A stretch of DNA of 64,000 bases from HdN1 sp964473645 (GTDB lineage Bacteria > Pseudomonadota > Gammaproteobacteria > Pseudomonadales > Ketobacteraceae), in the NCBI GenBank assembly GCA_964473645.1, contig CAYYPW010000006.1:124001-188000 (forward strand), written 5' to 3'. Under the pieces are notes generated by a model. The model was not told the DNA's origin. It saw only the letters and a program-made list of their open reading frames with translations, and searched no databases. Numbering within the stretch: the first letter of the stretch is position 1; every line of letters starts with the position of its first letter. The translations under genes and the position numbers were made by a program. Shown here piece after piece: positions 9,520-19,502 of the stretch.

Positions 9520-12500
9520 TCAAAAGCATTTAAAAAAAGGATAATCTGCCCAATCCAACATGGCGAGATCACCACTGCTATCACCATAGGCGTACACTTT
9601 AACGGCCGAACGATCAGCAATGAGCGATTGCAGACGCGAGACTTTTTCTTGCCCTTGGCAGTGTGTGCCTTGCAATTTTCCAGTGAGCGTTCCATCTGTT
9701 ACTTCGAACCGACTGCCAAATACGCCATTAATATTCAGTTTTTGCGCAAGCAGCTCTAGATAATACTCAGCAGAGTTGGACACAATATAGGTTTCATGAC
9801 CCAACAATTGATGCTTACGCAACGCATCTATTGCGTCATCACGCAGGAGATGCAACACGATCATGTCAGCAATTTTCGCAGCTACCGCACGCGCTTTGTT
9901 TTCGGATACCCCGCGCAAACAGCGATCGATAAGGATCTCCCGCGCTTGCATCAGTGTCATTCGACCGCGCCGTACTTGCACTACTAACGGTAATGAACGC
10001 AACACCATGCGAGCAAAGCGTCGAAGCCCGACACAGTGCAGCAGAAAACGCCAGAACGTGTGCGAGTGCGTGAGTGTGCCATCGAGATCAAAACAGGCAA
10101 TAACGCGCGACACAGTGTCGGAGGACTCAACAGAATCGGTGGGTGTCGTTGCCGACTCGATCTCCTGTTTAGCGGCCAGCATTGCAGTCGTTAGTGCATC
10201 GCCACGATACTGTGCATATTCTGATGTAGAAGAGACGTCACCAGAGCCTGTCACCTTCGCTACCTCTTTGCCATCCTGTATAACGCGAGCCTCTATCTCA
10301 AGAAGCTTAATGCTGTTATCTCGCACCGTTTCATCTGTGATACGCAGGTGAATAAAAGCAGGCACATGGATTTCAATAAAGTGCGAAAACGATACCGACA
10401 CCTCATTCAGAATAAAGGCATGCGAAAAATCAACCCCTCGATGCAAATGACACAGTGCCGTAGCCAGTTGCCGAACGGCCTCAACCACATACAAGCCTGG
10501 TACATGATCGAGGTAGTGTTCATAAAAATAGGGATGCTGAGAATCTTGTGTCATCTCGGCGAGATATTCTTTTTCAGACACCTGATGGATGTCGGCCACC
10601 AGCACATTTTCGTCATAGGCCTTGTGCACCAGTTTTCGTGCAATACGGGCAGGTCTTTTGGCATCAAAGACTTGTGCACGTTTGGAAAAATATTGTTGTT
10701 GCTGATCGCTAGGGCTATAGCCGGCGCATGATGGAGGGTCTACATCTGTCAGTGAACCCTCCCGCAGAGCAAAACCCGCGGCTTTCAACGCAGCGACGAT
10801 ATCTGCAAGGGTATCTTCCCCAAACAGCAATTGAAGGGGAATGCGCGGTATCGTCGGGTGTTGCAGGTAGCGTCCCAATTGATCGCGTAACGAGGACATC
10901 ATCAACGAATCAAAGCCGAGATTCATTGACAATGATTGCGTCATACTCAATGCAGAATGTTCTACTCCACAGAGGTTGGCAACCGGTACCAGCACAGCAT
11001 CTTCGAGCGTTTGAACAGTGACAGCGGGAATTTCTGCCTTTGCGCCTACACCACGAGCATCGACAATCGCCGCTGATACGATGGGGTCTACCGGAAAACG
11101 CCACCAATAACGTTGTTTATTAAACGAGATGGGTGGCAATGGCGCACGTATCGCTTTCTCCTCTGACATTGGATATTCTTCGAGAATCACATGCGCATTG
11201 GTACCACTAAATCCAAAAGCACTCACCGCGCAATGTCTCAATGCATTATCACGGCGCAACCAGAGGTAGGGTTGTGTTGGCACCTGCAATAAGCGTTGAT
11301 CAACATGTATCAACGGATTCCATTGATTGAAATGCGCTTGTGCTGGAATACAGCTGTGCTGCAACGACAACACCGCCTTGATGATACCGACCAGACCTGA
11401 GGCAGCCTCTGCATGGCCTATGCAACTTTTCGCTGCGCCAAGGACCAGCGGCTCACGTTCACCGTTAGCATAAGTAGCCGCAAGTGTCTGCACTTCGATA
11501 GGATCACCGAGTGAAGTACCCGTGCCGTGACACTCGACATAATCGATTTGATCGGTACGCAATTTGGCACGCGTTAATGCTGCTTCAATCACAGCTTTTT
11601 GTGCACTCGAACTGGGTACAGTCAAGCCAGCGCTACGACCATCCTGATTGATTGCACTGCCTTTGATGCAGGCAAGAATCCTGTCGCCGTCTTCACGAGC
11701 ACGCGATAAGGATTTGATCAACACAGTGCACACAGCTTCGGAACGCACGTAGCCATTGGCATCTTTGTCAAACGTTTTGCAACGACCGTCGGGTGACAGC
11801 ATTTGCCCCTGACAAAGCAACATGAAGGTCGCGGGGGATAGAATAAGATTCACTCCCGATACCAATGCCTGATCGCAGTCGCCAGAATGCACACTCTCTG
11901 CTGCCATATGTAACGCGACGAGTGAAGAAGAACACGCAGTATCCAGCGCAATGGCTGGGCCTTTGAGTCCCAAGGTGTAAGCGACCCGCCCCGCGATCAC
12001 ATTAATGGCATTTCCGGATGCAGCATGCGTGGCATCCTCTGCCGGGTTCAGCAGGTCGTGATAACGACTATATTCATTGGCGGCGGCTCCCACGAAGACG
12101 CCAGTTTTAGTGTCTCGTAGTTCTTTCCAGTCATAGCCTGCATTTGCCAACGCTGAGACGACCGATTGCAATACATGACGTTGTTGCGGATCCATACCGC
12201 GCGCTTCACGAGGAGAAATGCCGAAGAATGCTGGATCAAATTCGTCAACACCTTCAATCAACCCCGCGGTATAGTTGTAAGCCCGAGCGGGGTGTTGGTG
12301 ATGATCCATGCGCACTCCCAACGCAGAAAACCGAGTATCCCGCACATCCTGAAATACATCAGGTTGGTTTATCAGTACGTTCCAAAAAGCGTCTGGAGAA
12401 TCTGCGCCTGGTGTAATGCAATGCATTCCAATGATAGCAATGTCATCACGCTCCACTGTATGCTGCAACTGCTTGCCTTGCGTAATCGCAAGCGCCATTA

Positions 12501-12558
12501 ATTGTTTGTGCGACAACGGGGTTAGTTCTGAGACCAACCGTTTGATATCCATGGTCAT
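9520..12558 (-). CDS. Fused ketosynthase - ACP - AfsA-like hotdog - HAD phosphatase
   Basis: A 1012-residue fusion with an unusual domain order. Residues about 38-462 are a complete beta-ketoacyl synthase: Cys209 in DTACSSS, His344 in HGTGT and His382 in GHAEAASG. Residues 515-595 are a carrier domain with the phosphopantetheine Ser551 in LGFDS. Residues about 640-785 match the A-factor synthase (AfsA) hotdog family: LVHKAYDENVLVAD, HPYFYEH and DHVPGLYVVEAVRQ. Residues 818-1012 are a HAD subfamily IB phosphatase: D824 and D826 in DLDGT, S927 in VSNS, K972 and GDSSGD at 992-997. There is no acyltransferase, reductase or thioesterase. AfsA joins beta-ketoacyl chains to DHAP, so I infer chain elongation, release as a DHAP ester and dephosphorylation on one polypeptide. 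The ribosome site GAGG overlaps the previous gene's stop, 11 bases away. Family AfsA proteins usually carry two repeats; only one is seen here. Confidence 0.88.
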   Translation of the reverse strand: MTMDIKRLVSELTPLSHKQLMALAITQGKQLQHTVERDDIAIIGMHCITPGADSPDAFWNVLINQPDVFQDVRDTRFSALGVRMDHHQHPARAYNYTAGLIEGVDEFDPAFFGISPREARGMDPQQRHVLQSVVSALANAGYDWKELRDTKTGVFVGAAANEYSRYHDLLNPAEDATHAASGNAINVIAGRVAYTLGLKGPAIALDTACSSSLVALHMAAESVHSGDCDQALVSGVNLILSPATFMLLCQGQMLSPDGRCKTFDKDANGYVRSEAVCTVLIKSLSRAREDGDRILACIKGSAINQDGRSAGLTVPSSSAQKAVIEAALTRAKLRTDQIDYVECHGTGTSLGDPIEVQTLAATYANGEREPLVLGAAKSCIGHAEAASGLVGIIKAVLSLQHSCIPAQAHFNQWNPLIHVDQRLLQVPTQPYLWLRRDNALRHCAVSAFGFSGTNAHVILEEYPMSEEKAIRAPLPPISFNKQRYWWRFPVDPIVSAAIVDARGVGAKAEIPAVTVQTLEDAVLVPVANLCGVEHSALSMTQSLSMNLGFDSLMMSSLRDQLGRYLQHPTIPRIPLQLLFGEDTLADIVAALKAAGFALREGSLTDVDPPSCAGYSPSDQQQQYFSKRAQVFDAKRPARIARKLVHKAYDENVLVADIHQVSEKEYLAEMTQDSQHPYFYEHYLDHVPGLYVVEAVRQLATALCHLHRGVDFSHAFILNEVSVSFSHFIEIHVPAFIHLRITDETVRDNSIKLLEIEARVIQDGKEVAKVTGSGDVSSTSEYAQYRGDALTTAMLAAKQEIESATTPTDSVESSDTVSRVIACFDLDGTLTHSHTFWRFLLHCVGLRRFARMVLRSLPLVVQVRRGRMTLMQAREILIDRCLRGVSENKARAVAAKIADMIVLHLLRDDAIDALRKHQLLGHETYIVSNSAEYYLELLAQKLNINGVFGSRFEVTDGTLTGKLQGTHCQGQEKVSRLQSLIADRSAVKVYAYGDSSGDLAMLDWADYPFFKCF

Positions 12559-12569
12559 GTGTGTTTCCT

Positions 12570-15500
12570 CTAAGCACTCAGCAGTTGATCCAAGGCGTTA
12601 TCGTCCAGCTGACGGATCATTAGAATCATGTTGGTCAGCGTCTTCTCACGAGAAGCAGGGATCGGTATTGGTTGCACTGCGACAGCGTTTTTAGGGGATG
12701 CTTTCGGCAGGCGGTCGTATAGATTTTCAATGAGCATGTGCGCATTGGGTGCGTCGAACAATAAAGTTGCTGGCAACGGTAAACCCAAGGCAGATTCAAA
12801 TGCACGCCCCACCTCCACGGCCAGAATCGAATCCAACCCCAATTCGGTAAGCGGTGCATCCAAACGAATGCGTGCACGATCCAGCTGTAATTGTTGCGCT
12901 AACGTATCCATAACGAGGTCAGTCACATACGCGTGCAGTGCGCTCGCATCGAAGGTATGAAGTGCATGCGCGGGTGACTTCCTCAAGACAGGAACCTTTG
13001 GCTTTTCATTTTCCGTCACCGCAGTGGACAGCAATTTGTCAAATAGCTGCGCTCGTGGGCTGGCGGCAAAGGTGCGAGACAACGTCATCCAATCTGCATT
13101 TACCGCGACGTAAACACCACTCTTCGAATCAATAATTTGGTAGAAGTACTGACGGGCGCTAGCATTATCGAAAGCTTGCACGCCCATGCGATTCATATCA
13201 TGTGTGACGGTATCTCGCGCCATACCTGATTCCTTCCAAGGCCCCCATTGTATGCAGTGCACTGGCACTCCTAGATCCATTCGCACTTTTGCTAACGCAT
13301 CGAGACAAGCGTTTGCTGCGGAATAATGCGCGAGATTCAAACCACCCCATAGCGAAGATATTGAGGAACACATGACAAATAACCGTGTATTCCGCGCCTG
13401 TGCGAGTTTATGCATATGCCCGGCACCTTTCAGCTTTCCGTCCATCGTGGACGCCAGCATCTTTGCATCAATTTTTTCCAATGACAGCAGAGACGCAACA
13501 CCTGCCGCATGTATGAAACCTGTAAGCGGAACTTGCTCAGCTTCAAATTCCATAACCGCCTGCTCAAGTTCTTGTGCATCGGATAAATCCAATGCTCGGT
13601 AGGTTATGCTTACTCCAGCAGCCTTTATTCTTTCAAATACCAGAGCGGCCTCCCCTAATGTGGCCCAGTTTCGACGTCCAACGATCAAGACACGACGCAG
13701 ACCACGCGCCACACACCATTCGCATAAATTGAGACCAATGCCACCAGCACCACCAGCTATCAGCACGGCATCATCAGCTGAAAATTTAAATGGACTGCTA
13801 TTCTTTTGATTTATCGTCTGCAACTGTGGTTTCTTTTTAACACCCTGTTCGATAGAAATTACATCACGTTCAGCGCCGCCTAACACATTGGCCAACTGCA
13901 CACGCGTTGTATCACTACGATCTGCAATGTCGATAACGCCACCCCAACGCCGCCGCTTCTCAAGACTTGCAGCTTTAGCAAATCCTTGAAACGCACCCTT
14001 CACCAGCGTAGAGTTGCCCACCGCCTGATCTAGTGCCAACCACATTCCACGTGAAAGCCATTGGGCTTGCGTTTGCTTGGCATCTGCCAAGCCCTCTACC
14101 TGAATGAACAATTGTCCAATGAATGCCATCTTTTCAATAGAGGACGTATATAGCTGTGTATCAACGATATCCTCTTCCTTCGCGGTGCCGACATCCATGG
14201 CGACAATTAATCCCCGCCACGGCTTTGATTGCAACGCTTCCATGACTTCTGTTAAATGGTGCTCGTGTGGTTGCTCAGCTAGCGATAATTGATGCACCCG
14301 CGCCCCGCTCTCTGACAGTCCGCGTTCAACCCAATTCGAAAAATCAGTCTCCCATTGCAGTAGCAACCAATCGCCAGCGTCTTCATTGTGGTCAGTGGTG
14401 GTTATTTTGCTCCATTCTGTATGGTAGAGCGAGGGCACTCTCTTTTCACTTTGCGAGTGCAGGCCTGATTTTTTCTTGCTTCGGGTCCAAAGCCGTTGAC
14501 GACTAAACGGATAATCCAGCCGCTCCACATGATGAAAGCTCACCCCATCAAACACTTTTCTCCAATCAGGGTTGACCCCTAACTCATACACTTTACCCAG
14601 GCACTGCAGCAGTGAATGCACTGGCTGTTTTGCCTGAGCAATGGCTGCAACTGCATATATTGGAACATCACGCACAATCTGGGAGAGCAATTGTGTCAAC
14701 GTGGATTTTGGACCAATTTCAATAAAAACATTGCTCCCCAATTCCACCGCGCTGCGAATACAATCTGTAAATCGAACAGGAGCAACGATATGATGGGCGA
14801 GATACTCAGGCGTCAAATCTTTACATTCCAGCAACTGCGCAGTAACGTTAGAAATCAGCGGCACGTCACCGTCCTTTACTGAGAATGGCGCGATTTGTGT
14901 AACAAAAGCCTCCGCAGCGGGTTGCATCAATGGTGAATGAAAGGCATGCGATACATCCAACTGCACACAACGCACACCTTCATTGACCAGCTGATTCATG
15001 ATGGCGAGCACAACCTCGGCATCACCTGAAATCACTGTGCTATTCGGCGAGTTATAGGCAGCAATAGACACTTTATTCGGTAGGGCAATATCCCATTCAC
15101 GAAGCGCCTGCTGCACACGTTCATTGGGTGCAAGCACGGCTACCATCACACCTGCTGCATCACACGCGGCCATGCAACGCGCCCGTAACGCTATACAGCG
15201 AAGGGCATCTTCAAGTGACAGCATTCCCGAAATGCACGCGGCGACATATTCTCCCACGCTATGCCCCAGGCAAATATCGGGTTTTATTTGCCAATCGATT
15301 AAGGTTTTCGCCAAGCAATATTCAAACGCAAATAATGCAGGTTGCGTTAAACGTGTTTGATTGAGTTGTGCAGAGTGTTCGCCCCACCATAACTTCGATA
15401 GAGGAACCCCAATGTGCGCTTCGAAACTGGGTGCCAAGGCCTCCATATGATGACGAAAGGCAGGCACCTGCTCAGCAAGCTCACGCCCCATTCCAGCGTA

Positions 15501-17210
15501 TTGGGAACCCTGACCGGTAAACACAAAACAAATGTGTTCTGCTGATCCCACCGTGTCACTCGCGGGTATATTCAAGGCGTGATTCAATGCGTGTTTCATT
15601 TCCTGCGGCGTCGCCGCAACCAACGCTTTGCGTTGAGGATAATGCATACTGTGAACCGAATGGGCGGAACACCAATCGGAAAATTGTTCGGCAGGTAAGT
15701 GGTCAAGCAGTAACGCAGACTGCTGAAGCTGCGCGCGCAAAGCCTCCTGATCACGCCCTGACAACGTCAGTAGGTGACTCTCACGCGGCGGTACCACTTT
15801 CTTGATCAACGCATGCTGGGGCGCAGGGCCAAGGATGACATGAACATTGGTACCGCTTAAACCAAAGGCACTGATGCCAATTAAATCAGTTTCAGGATGT
15901 GGCGGCCACGGCGTAGCTTTATCAACAACTTTGACATCCAACTGATCCCAGCGTATCTGGCGGTTTGGGGTGTCATAGTGCAAATTGCCAGGAATCATTC
16001 CCTTTTGTTGCACCAGAATAGCTTTTAACAAGGAGGCCATTCCCGCTGCTGCTTCAAGGTGCCCGATGTTGCTTTTTACTGAGCCTAGTAACAGCGGTGA
16101 TTTTGACGATCCATGACGCCCCTTGCGCTGCAACGCATCGCCCAATGCATGCACCTCGATCGGGTCCCCCAAACGAGTACCTGTTCCGTGCAATTCCACA
16201 TAGCCGACATGGGACGCTTGTAGCCCTGCACGCTTTAGTGCTTTGCGTATTAACTGCACCTGAGCTCTGCCGTTAGGTGCTGTTAAACCATTGCTTTTTC
16301 CATCATGATTAATCGCACAGCTTTTAATGACACCCAGGACACGATCGCCATCCTGCATCGCGCGATGCAGGGGTTTGATCAGCACACAGCCAGCCCCTTC
16401 ACTACGAACGTAACCATCGGCGCCATCATCAAATACTTTGCAACGGCTGGTTGGAGACAATGCTCGCAAACGGGAACAGGCAATATGCATTTCAGGTGAC
16501 AAAATCAAATTAATGCCTGCCACTAACGCCTGTTCACAATCACCGCCAATAATGCTCTGGCAAGCGAGGTGTAGTGCGGTTAATGACGACGAACAAGCGG
16601 TATCCACCTGAATGACAGGACCATGAAATCCCCAGGTGTAGGCAATGCGACCCGCCGCCACACTGCGCGCTGTACCCAAGCTGTTATAGGCGTCGATAGT
16701 GGTGTGATCACCGCTATGCATTGTCATCGCAGCATAATCATCGGTACTCATGCCGATGAAAACGCCGGTGTTCGAACCTTTCATTTCCAGCAGGTTATGC
16801 CCTGCATGGCGAAAGGCTTCCCAACTCAGTTCCAATAACAATCGTTGCTGCGGGTCCATTTCAGCGGCTTCGCGCGGTGAAATATCGAAGAATGTGGCAT
16901 CGAAATGCGCAATATCATCGATAAACCCACCCTCTCGCGAATACACTTTACCATTAGCATCCGGAGAACTATCAAAAAACTCGGCATGATTCCAGCGGGA
17001 TTCAGGGATCGGACCAATGGGGTCACGACCACTGCTCAGCAACTCCCAATAGGAGTCAAGCGTATCAACGCCACCGGGAAACCGACACGCCCCACCAACG
17101 ACCGCCATGTCAAGACCCAGCTGTTTTTTAGCGGCATGTAACTCTTTTCGTGTATCGATCAATTCGATGTACAATTTTTTCAATAATGCTTCGGAGCTTA
17201 CGCTTTCCAT
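12570..17210 (-). CDS. Modular type I polyketide synthase (KS-AT-KR-ACP)
   Basis: A 1546-residue single module. KS at about 33-460 with Cys206 in DTACSSS, His341 in HGTGT and His384 in GHLEAAAG. AT at about 560-860 with Ser651 in GHSVGEY; HAFH at 755-758 is the signature of malonyl-specific ATs (methylmalonyl ATs usually have YASH). KR at about 1145-1330 with the NADPH loop GGAGGIG (1153-1159) and active-site Ser1282/1283, Tyr1296 and Asn1300. ACP at about 1425-1500 with Ser1461 in LGLDS. No DH or ER domain is visible, so one round should add two carbons and leave a beta-hydroxyl. The N-terminal coiled helix and a short C-terminal helix (about 1521-1546) look like docking segments. AGGTGG lies 6 bases before the ATG; the gene follows the acyl-AMP ligase by 36 bases. 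Confidence 0.94.
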   Translation of the reverse strand: MESVSSEALLKKLYIELIDTRKELHAAKKQLGLDMAVVGGACRFPGGVDTLDSYWELLSSGRDPIGPIPESRWNHAEFFDSSPDANGKVYSREGGFIDDIAHFDATFFDISPREAAEMDPQQRLLLELSWEAFRHAGHNLLEMKGSNTGVFIGMSTDDYAAMTMHSGDHTTIDAYNSLGTARSVAAGRIAYTWGFHGPVIQVDTACSSSLTALHLACQSIIGGDCEQALVAGINLILSPEMHIACSRLRALSPTSRCKVFDDGADGYVRSEGAGCVLIKPLHRAMQDGDRVLGVIKSCAINHDGKSNGLTAPNGRAQVQLIRKALKRAGLQASHVGYVELHGTGTRLGDPIEVHALGDALQRKGRHGSSKSPLLLGSVKSNIGHLEAAAGMASLLKAILVQQKGMIPGNLHYDTPNRQIRWDQLDVKVVDKATPWPPHPETDLIGISAFGLSGTNVHVILGPAPQHALIKKVVPPRESHLLTLSGRDQEALRAQLQQSALLLDHLPAEQFSDWCSAHSVHSMHYPQRKALVAATPQEMKHALNHALNIPASDTVGSAEHICFVFTGQGSQYAGMGRELAEQVPAFRHHMEALAPSFEAHIGVPLSKLWWGEHSAQLNQTRLTQPALFAFEYCLAKTLIDWQIKPDICLGHSVGEYVAACISGMLSLEDALRCIALRARCMAACDAAGVMVAVLAPNERVQQALREWDIALPNKVSIAAYNSPNSTVISGDAEVVLAIMNQLVNEGVRCVQLDVSHAFHSPLMQPAAEAFVTQIAPFSVKDGDVPLISNVTAQLLECKDLTPEYLAHHIVAPVRFTDCIRSAVELGSNVFIEIGPKSTLTQLLSQIVRDVPIYAVAAIAQAKQPVHSLLQCLGKVYELGVNPDWRKVFDGVSFHHVERLDYPFSRQRLWTRSKKKSGLHSQSEKRVPSLYHTEWSKITTTDHNEDAGDWLLLQWETDFSNWVERGLSESGARVHQLSLAEQPHEHHLTEVMEALQSKPWRGLIVAMDVGTAKEEDIVDTQLYTSSIEKMAFIGQLFIQVEGLADAKQTQAQWLSRGMWLALDQAVGNSTLVKGAFQGFAKAASLEKRRRWGGVIDIADRSDTTRVQLANVLGGAERDVISIEQGVKKKPQLQTINQKNSSPFKFSADDAVLIAGGAGGIGLNLCEWCVARGLRRVLIVGRRNWATLGEAALVFERIKAAGVSITYRALDLSDAQELEQAVMEFEAEQVPLTGFIHAAGVASLLSLEKIDAKMLASTMDGKLKGAGHMHKLAQARNTRLFVMCSSISSLWGGLNLAHYSAANACLDALAKVRMDLGVPVHCIQWGPWKESGMARDTVTHDMNRMGVQAFDNASARQYFYQIIDSKSGVYVAVNADWMTLSRTFAASPRAQLFDKLLSTAVTENEKPKVPVLRKSPAHALHTFDASALHAYVTDLVMDTLAQQLQLDRARIRLDAPLTELGLDSILAVEVGRAFESALGLPLPATLLFDAPNAHMLIENLYDRLPKASPKNAVAVQPIPIPASREKTLTNMILMIRQLDDNALDQLLSA

Positions 17211-17246
17211 GTCAAACCACCTACCTATATAGCTATTGACCGTGCT

Positions 17247-19502
17247 TTACCCTGCGAGCTCGACAGGAGTCGCTTTTTTAAATCCACTTTCAGCAACCGA
17301 ATTAACCCATTCCTGCGGAATGATGGCGGGTTCACCGGTATGAGCCTGAGCTCTGTTTTGCTCGTGTAAAGCACGACTCAATTCGTCAATATTGGGGCAA
17401 TCCCACATACGCGTCGTGGGCACATCGACACCTAACCATTCAGATACAGCAGCACAAAGCTCTACTGCTTGCGCTGAATCAAAGCCAAAATCCGAGAATG
17501 GCACCGTGTCCTTGACATCTTGTGCAGAAAATCCATGGGTGTTCACCAAATATTGTCTGATCCAGCTTTTTATTGCCGTTCTGCTAGGAAAAGCCCTCAC
17601 TGCCTTGGCGGGTGTCTTGATCACATCATGAGTACGTTGAGCCTCAGACGCATTTACTACGTGTTTTTTCATCGCCTCCTGCGCAAGAGGTGCCGTCCAT
17701 TCTGCTAAAGGACGTATTTTATTTTCTTTAAACGCTGCACTGCAGGATCGACGTTGTATCTTACCGCTTGACGTTTTGAATAGAGTTTGCGGAGGATAGA
17801 GACCAATGTATGCAACACTCACATTCTGTTGTTCAAATACTGCCGCGCGAGCAGCCGCCATGACACTACCGAGTTCGGTTTCATCGACTCTCTTTGGATC
17901 GGCTTCACACAAAATTACCAATTGCTCGTTGCCATTGTGCTCAATACTGAACGCGGCACTGCAACCAGGACGCAATCCTTCATGCCCCGTTTCTGCACTA
18001 CGTTCAAGGTCTTGCGGGTAGAAGTTTTTGCCGTTGATAATAATGAGATCTTTACAGCGAGATGAAATGTAGAGGTAGCCATCCAGAAGAAATCCAAGAT
18101 CCCCTGTTCTCAGAAAAGGGCCTTCCCCTGTACTTGTATAAGCATCAAAGCATTCGGCAGACGCTTGCGGATTTTTCCAATAGCCTTTTCCAACGCTTCC
18201 CCCTTGCACCCAGATCTCACCGATTTCGTTGGCATCACACACCTTGGTGGTATCCGGGTCAACAATGCGAATTAGTTGATCACCCAATGCGACACCACTC
18301 GCCACCATTTCTTTGGCATCGTCGGTCGCCATCAAACAAATGCGCCGGTGCTGCAACTGGTCTGAGTTCAATCTTGTAAAACGAGGGCCTTCTGTCTTTT
18401 TTGCACCCGAAACAATGAGTGTTCCTTCGGCAAGACCATAGCAGGGGTACACACTTTCGCGCTTAAATCCACAGCACGCAAACACCTCCGCAAAACGTCT
18501 CAAGGTATCACTACGCACAGGTTCCGCTCCGTTGAAGGCGCGTTTCCAGTGAGATAAATCGAGGTTACCTATACGTTCAGGAGCGGCGATGGCTTTTTTA
18601 ATACATAACTCGTAGGCAAAATTAGGGCCACCAGCAATTGTTCCATGATAACGACTTATCGTTTCCAACCAGCGAAGAGGATCGCGCAGAAAGCTTTCGG
18701 GTGACATCAGACATAAAGTGGCACCAGAATGCAGCGCCAACAACATTTGGCCAATCAATCCCATGTCATGAAACAAAGGCAACCAGGATACTAGAACACT
18801 GTTTTTATCACTCAGAAGCGCTTCTCGCAGGATGGCTTCGTTATGCATCAGATTGCCGTGTGAAACCATTACACCCTTCGGATTACCAGTTGACCCCGAT
18901 GTATACTGAAGGAAGGCCAACATGTCGGGCGTTATTCTGATGCGTTCAGCCAAAATCATCGGAGCAGCCGTATGGACATCAATGACCCGAACGCTTGCCT
19001 GCTGCAAGGTTTGCAAAATTCCAGCAGTTTTTAGTTTTTCGATCGTTTCGCCATCGGTAATGAGGAGTGCCGGTTCAGAATCCCGAAGTATATTCCCCAG
19101 ACGCTCCCACTCCCGACGTTGTACAGGCACAGCGGTCGGTGTCGCAACGATGCCAGCAAAAAAACACCCAACAAACCAACTCACAAATTCGACACCCGTG
19201 GGCAACAATATCACTGCGCGATCGCCCGTCTGACAATGGAGTCGAATATTGGCAGCCGCTGAATGAATCTGCGCCATCAACGCTTGATAACTCAATGCCT
19301 GATCATTCCCGCTATACGACAAAAATCGAATAGCCGTTTTTTCCGCAACTGACTCGGCCACTTTAGTTAATCGCTCAGGAAATGAAACACATCCTGAAAA
19401 TTCATCGGCCTTTACACAATTTGATGACACCATGGCTGTACCCCTATTTTTCGCTTCCGTTTTCAAAATGACGGGTGATCTATCGTTCATGGCCAGAGCC
19501 AT
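17247..19502 (-). CDS. Fatty acyl-AMP ligase with C-terminal acyl carrier domain (FAAL-ACP)
   Basis: About 751 residues. The N-terminal ~600 residues are an ANL-superfamily adenylating domain with the AMP loop YTSGSTGNPKG and the later motifs GLAEGTL, RTGDLGF and GKIQRR; overall it resembles the FAAL/FadD group that loads fatty acids onto polyketide synthases rather than CoA. The C-terminal carrier domain carries its phosphopantetheine Ser in DFGFDSAQAVEL, 76 residues from the end. It should activate a free fatty acid and hand it to the downstream KS. It is the first gene of the cluster operon. The ATG at 19502 has no clear ribosome site; an in-frame ATG at 19433, 7 bases after AGGGG, is a good alternative start (728 residues) and leaves the whole domain intact. 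Confidence 0.9.
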   Translation of the reverse strand: MALAMNDRSPVILKTEAKNRGTAMVSSNCVKADEFSGCVSFPERLTKVAESVAEKTAIRFLSYSGNDQALSYQALMAQIHSAAANIRLHCQTGDRAVILLPTGVEFVSWFVGCFFAGIVATPTAVPVQRREWERLGNILRDSEPALLITDGETIEKLKTAGILQTLQQASVRVIDVHTAAPMILAERIRITPDMLAFLQYTSGSTGNPKGVMVSHGNLMHNEAILREALLSDKNSVLVSWLPLFHDMGLIGQMLLALHSGATLCLMSPESFLRDPLRWLETISRYHGTIAGGPNFAYELCIKKAIAAPERIGNLDLSHWKRAFNGAEPVRSDTLRRFAEVFACCGFKRESVYPCYGLAEGTLIVSGAKKTEGPRFTRLNSDQLQHRRICLMATDDAKEMVASGVALGDQLIRIVDPDTTKVCDANEIGEIWVQGGSVGKGYWKNPQASAECFDAYTSTGEGPFLRTGDLGFLLDGYLYISSRCKDLIIINGKNFYPQDLERSAETGHEGLRPGCSAAFSIEHNGNEQLVILCEADPKRVDETELGSVMAAARAAVFEQQNVSVAYIGLYPPQTLFKTSSGKIQRRSCSAAFKENKIRPLAEWTAPLAQEAMKKHVVNASEAQRTHDVIKTPAKAVRAFPSRTAIKSWIRQYLVNTHGFSAQDVKDTVPFSDFGFDSAQAVELCAAVSEWLGVDVPTTRMWDCPNIDELSRALHEQNRAQAHTGEPAIIPQEWVNSVAESGFKKATPVELAG

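Noticed and set aside
640..12558. Hotdog region of the fusion protein read as a polyketide dehydratase
   Set aside because: The HxxxGxxxxP and D-x-x-x-Q/H motifs of PKS DH domains are not in place, while LVHK...NVLV and DHVPG...EA-x-RQ fit AfsA better. A FabZ-like reading stays a minor alternative.
9520..17210. Polyunsaturated fatty acid synthase or enediyne-type iterative PKS
   Set aside because: There are no tandem ACPs, no DH pair and no enoylreductase, and the genes are modular with a FAAL loader.
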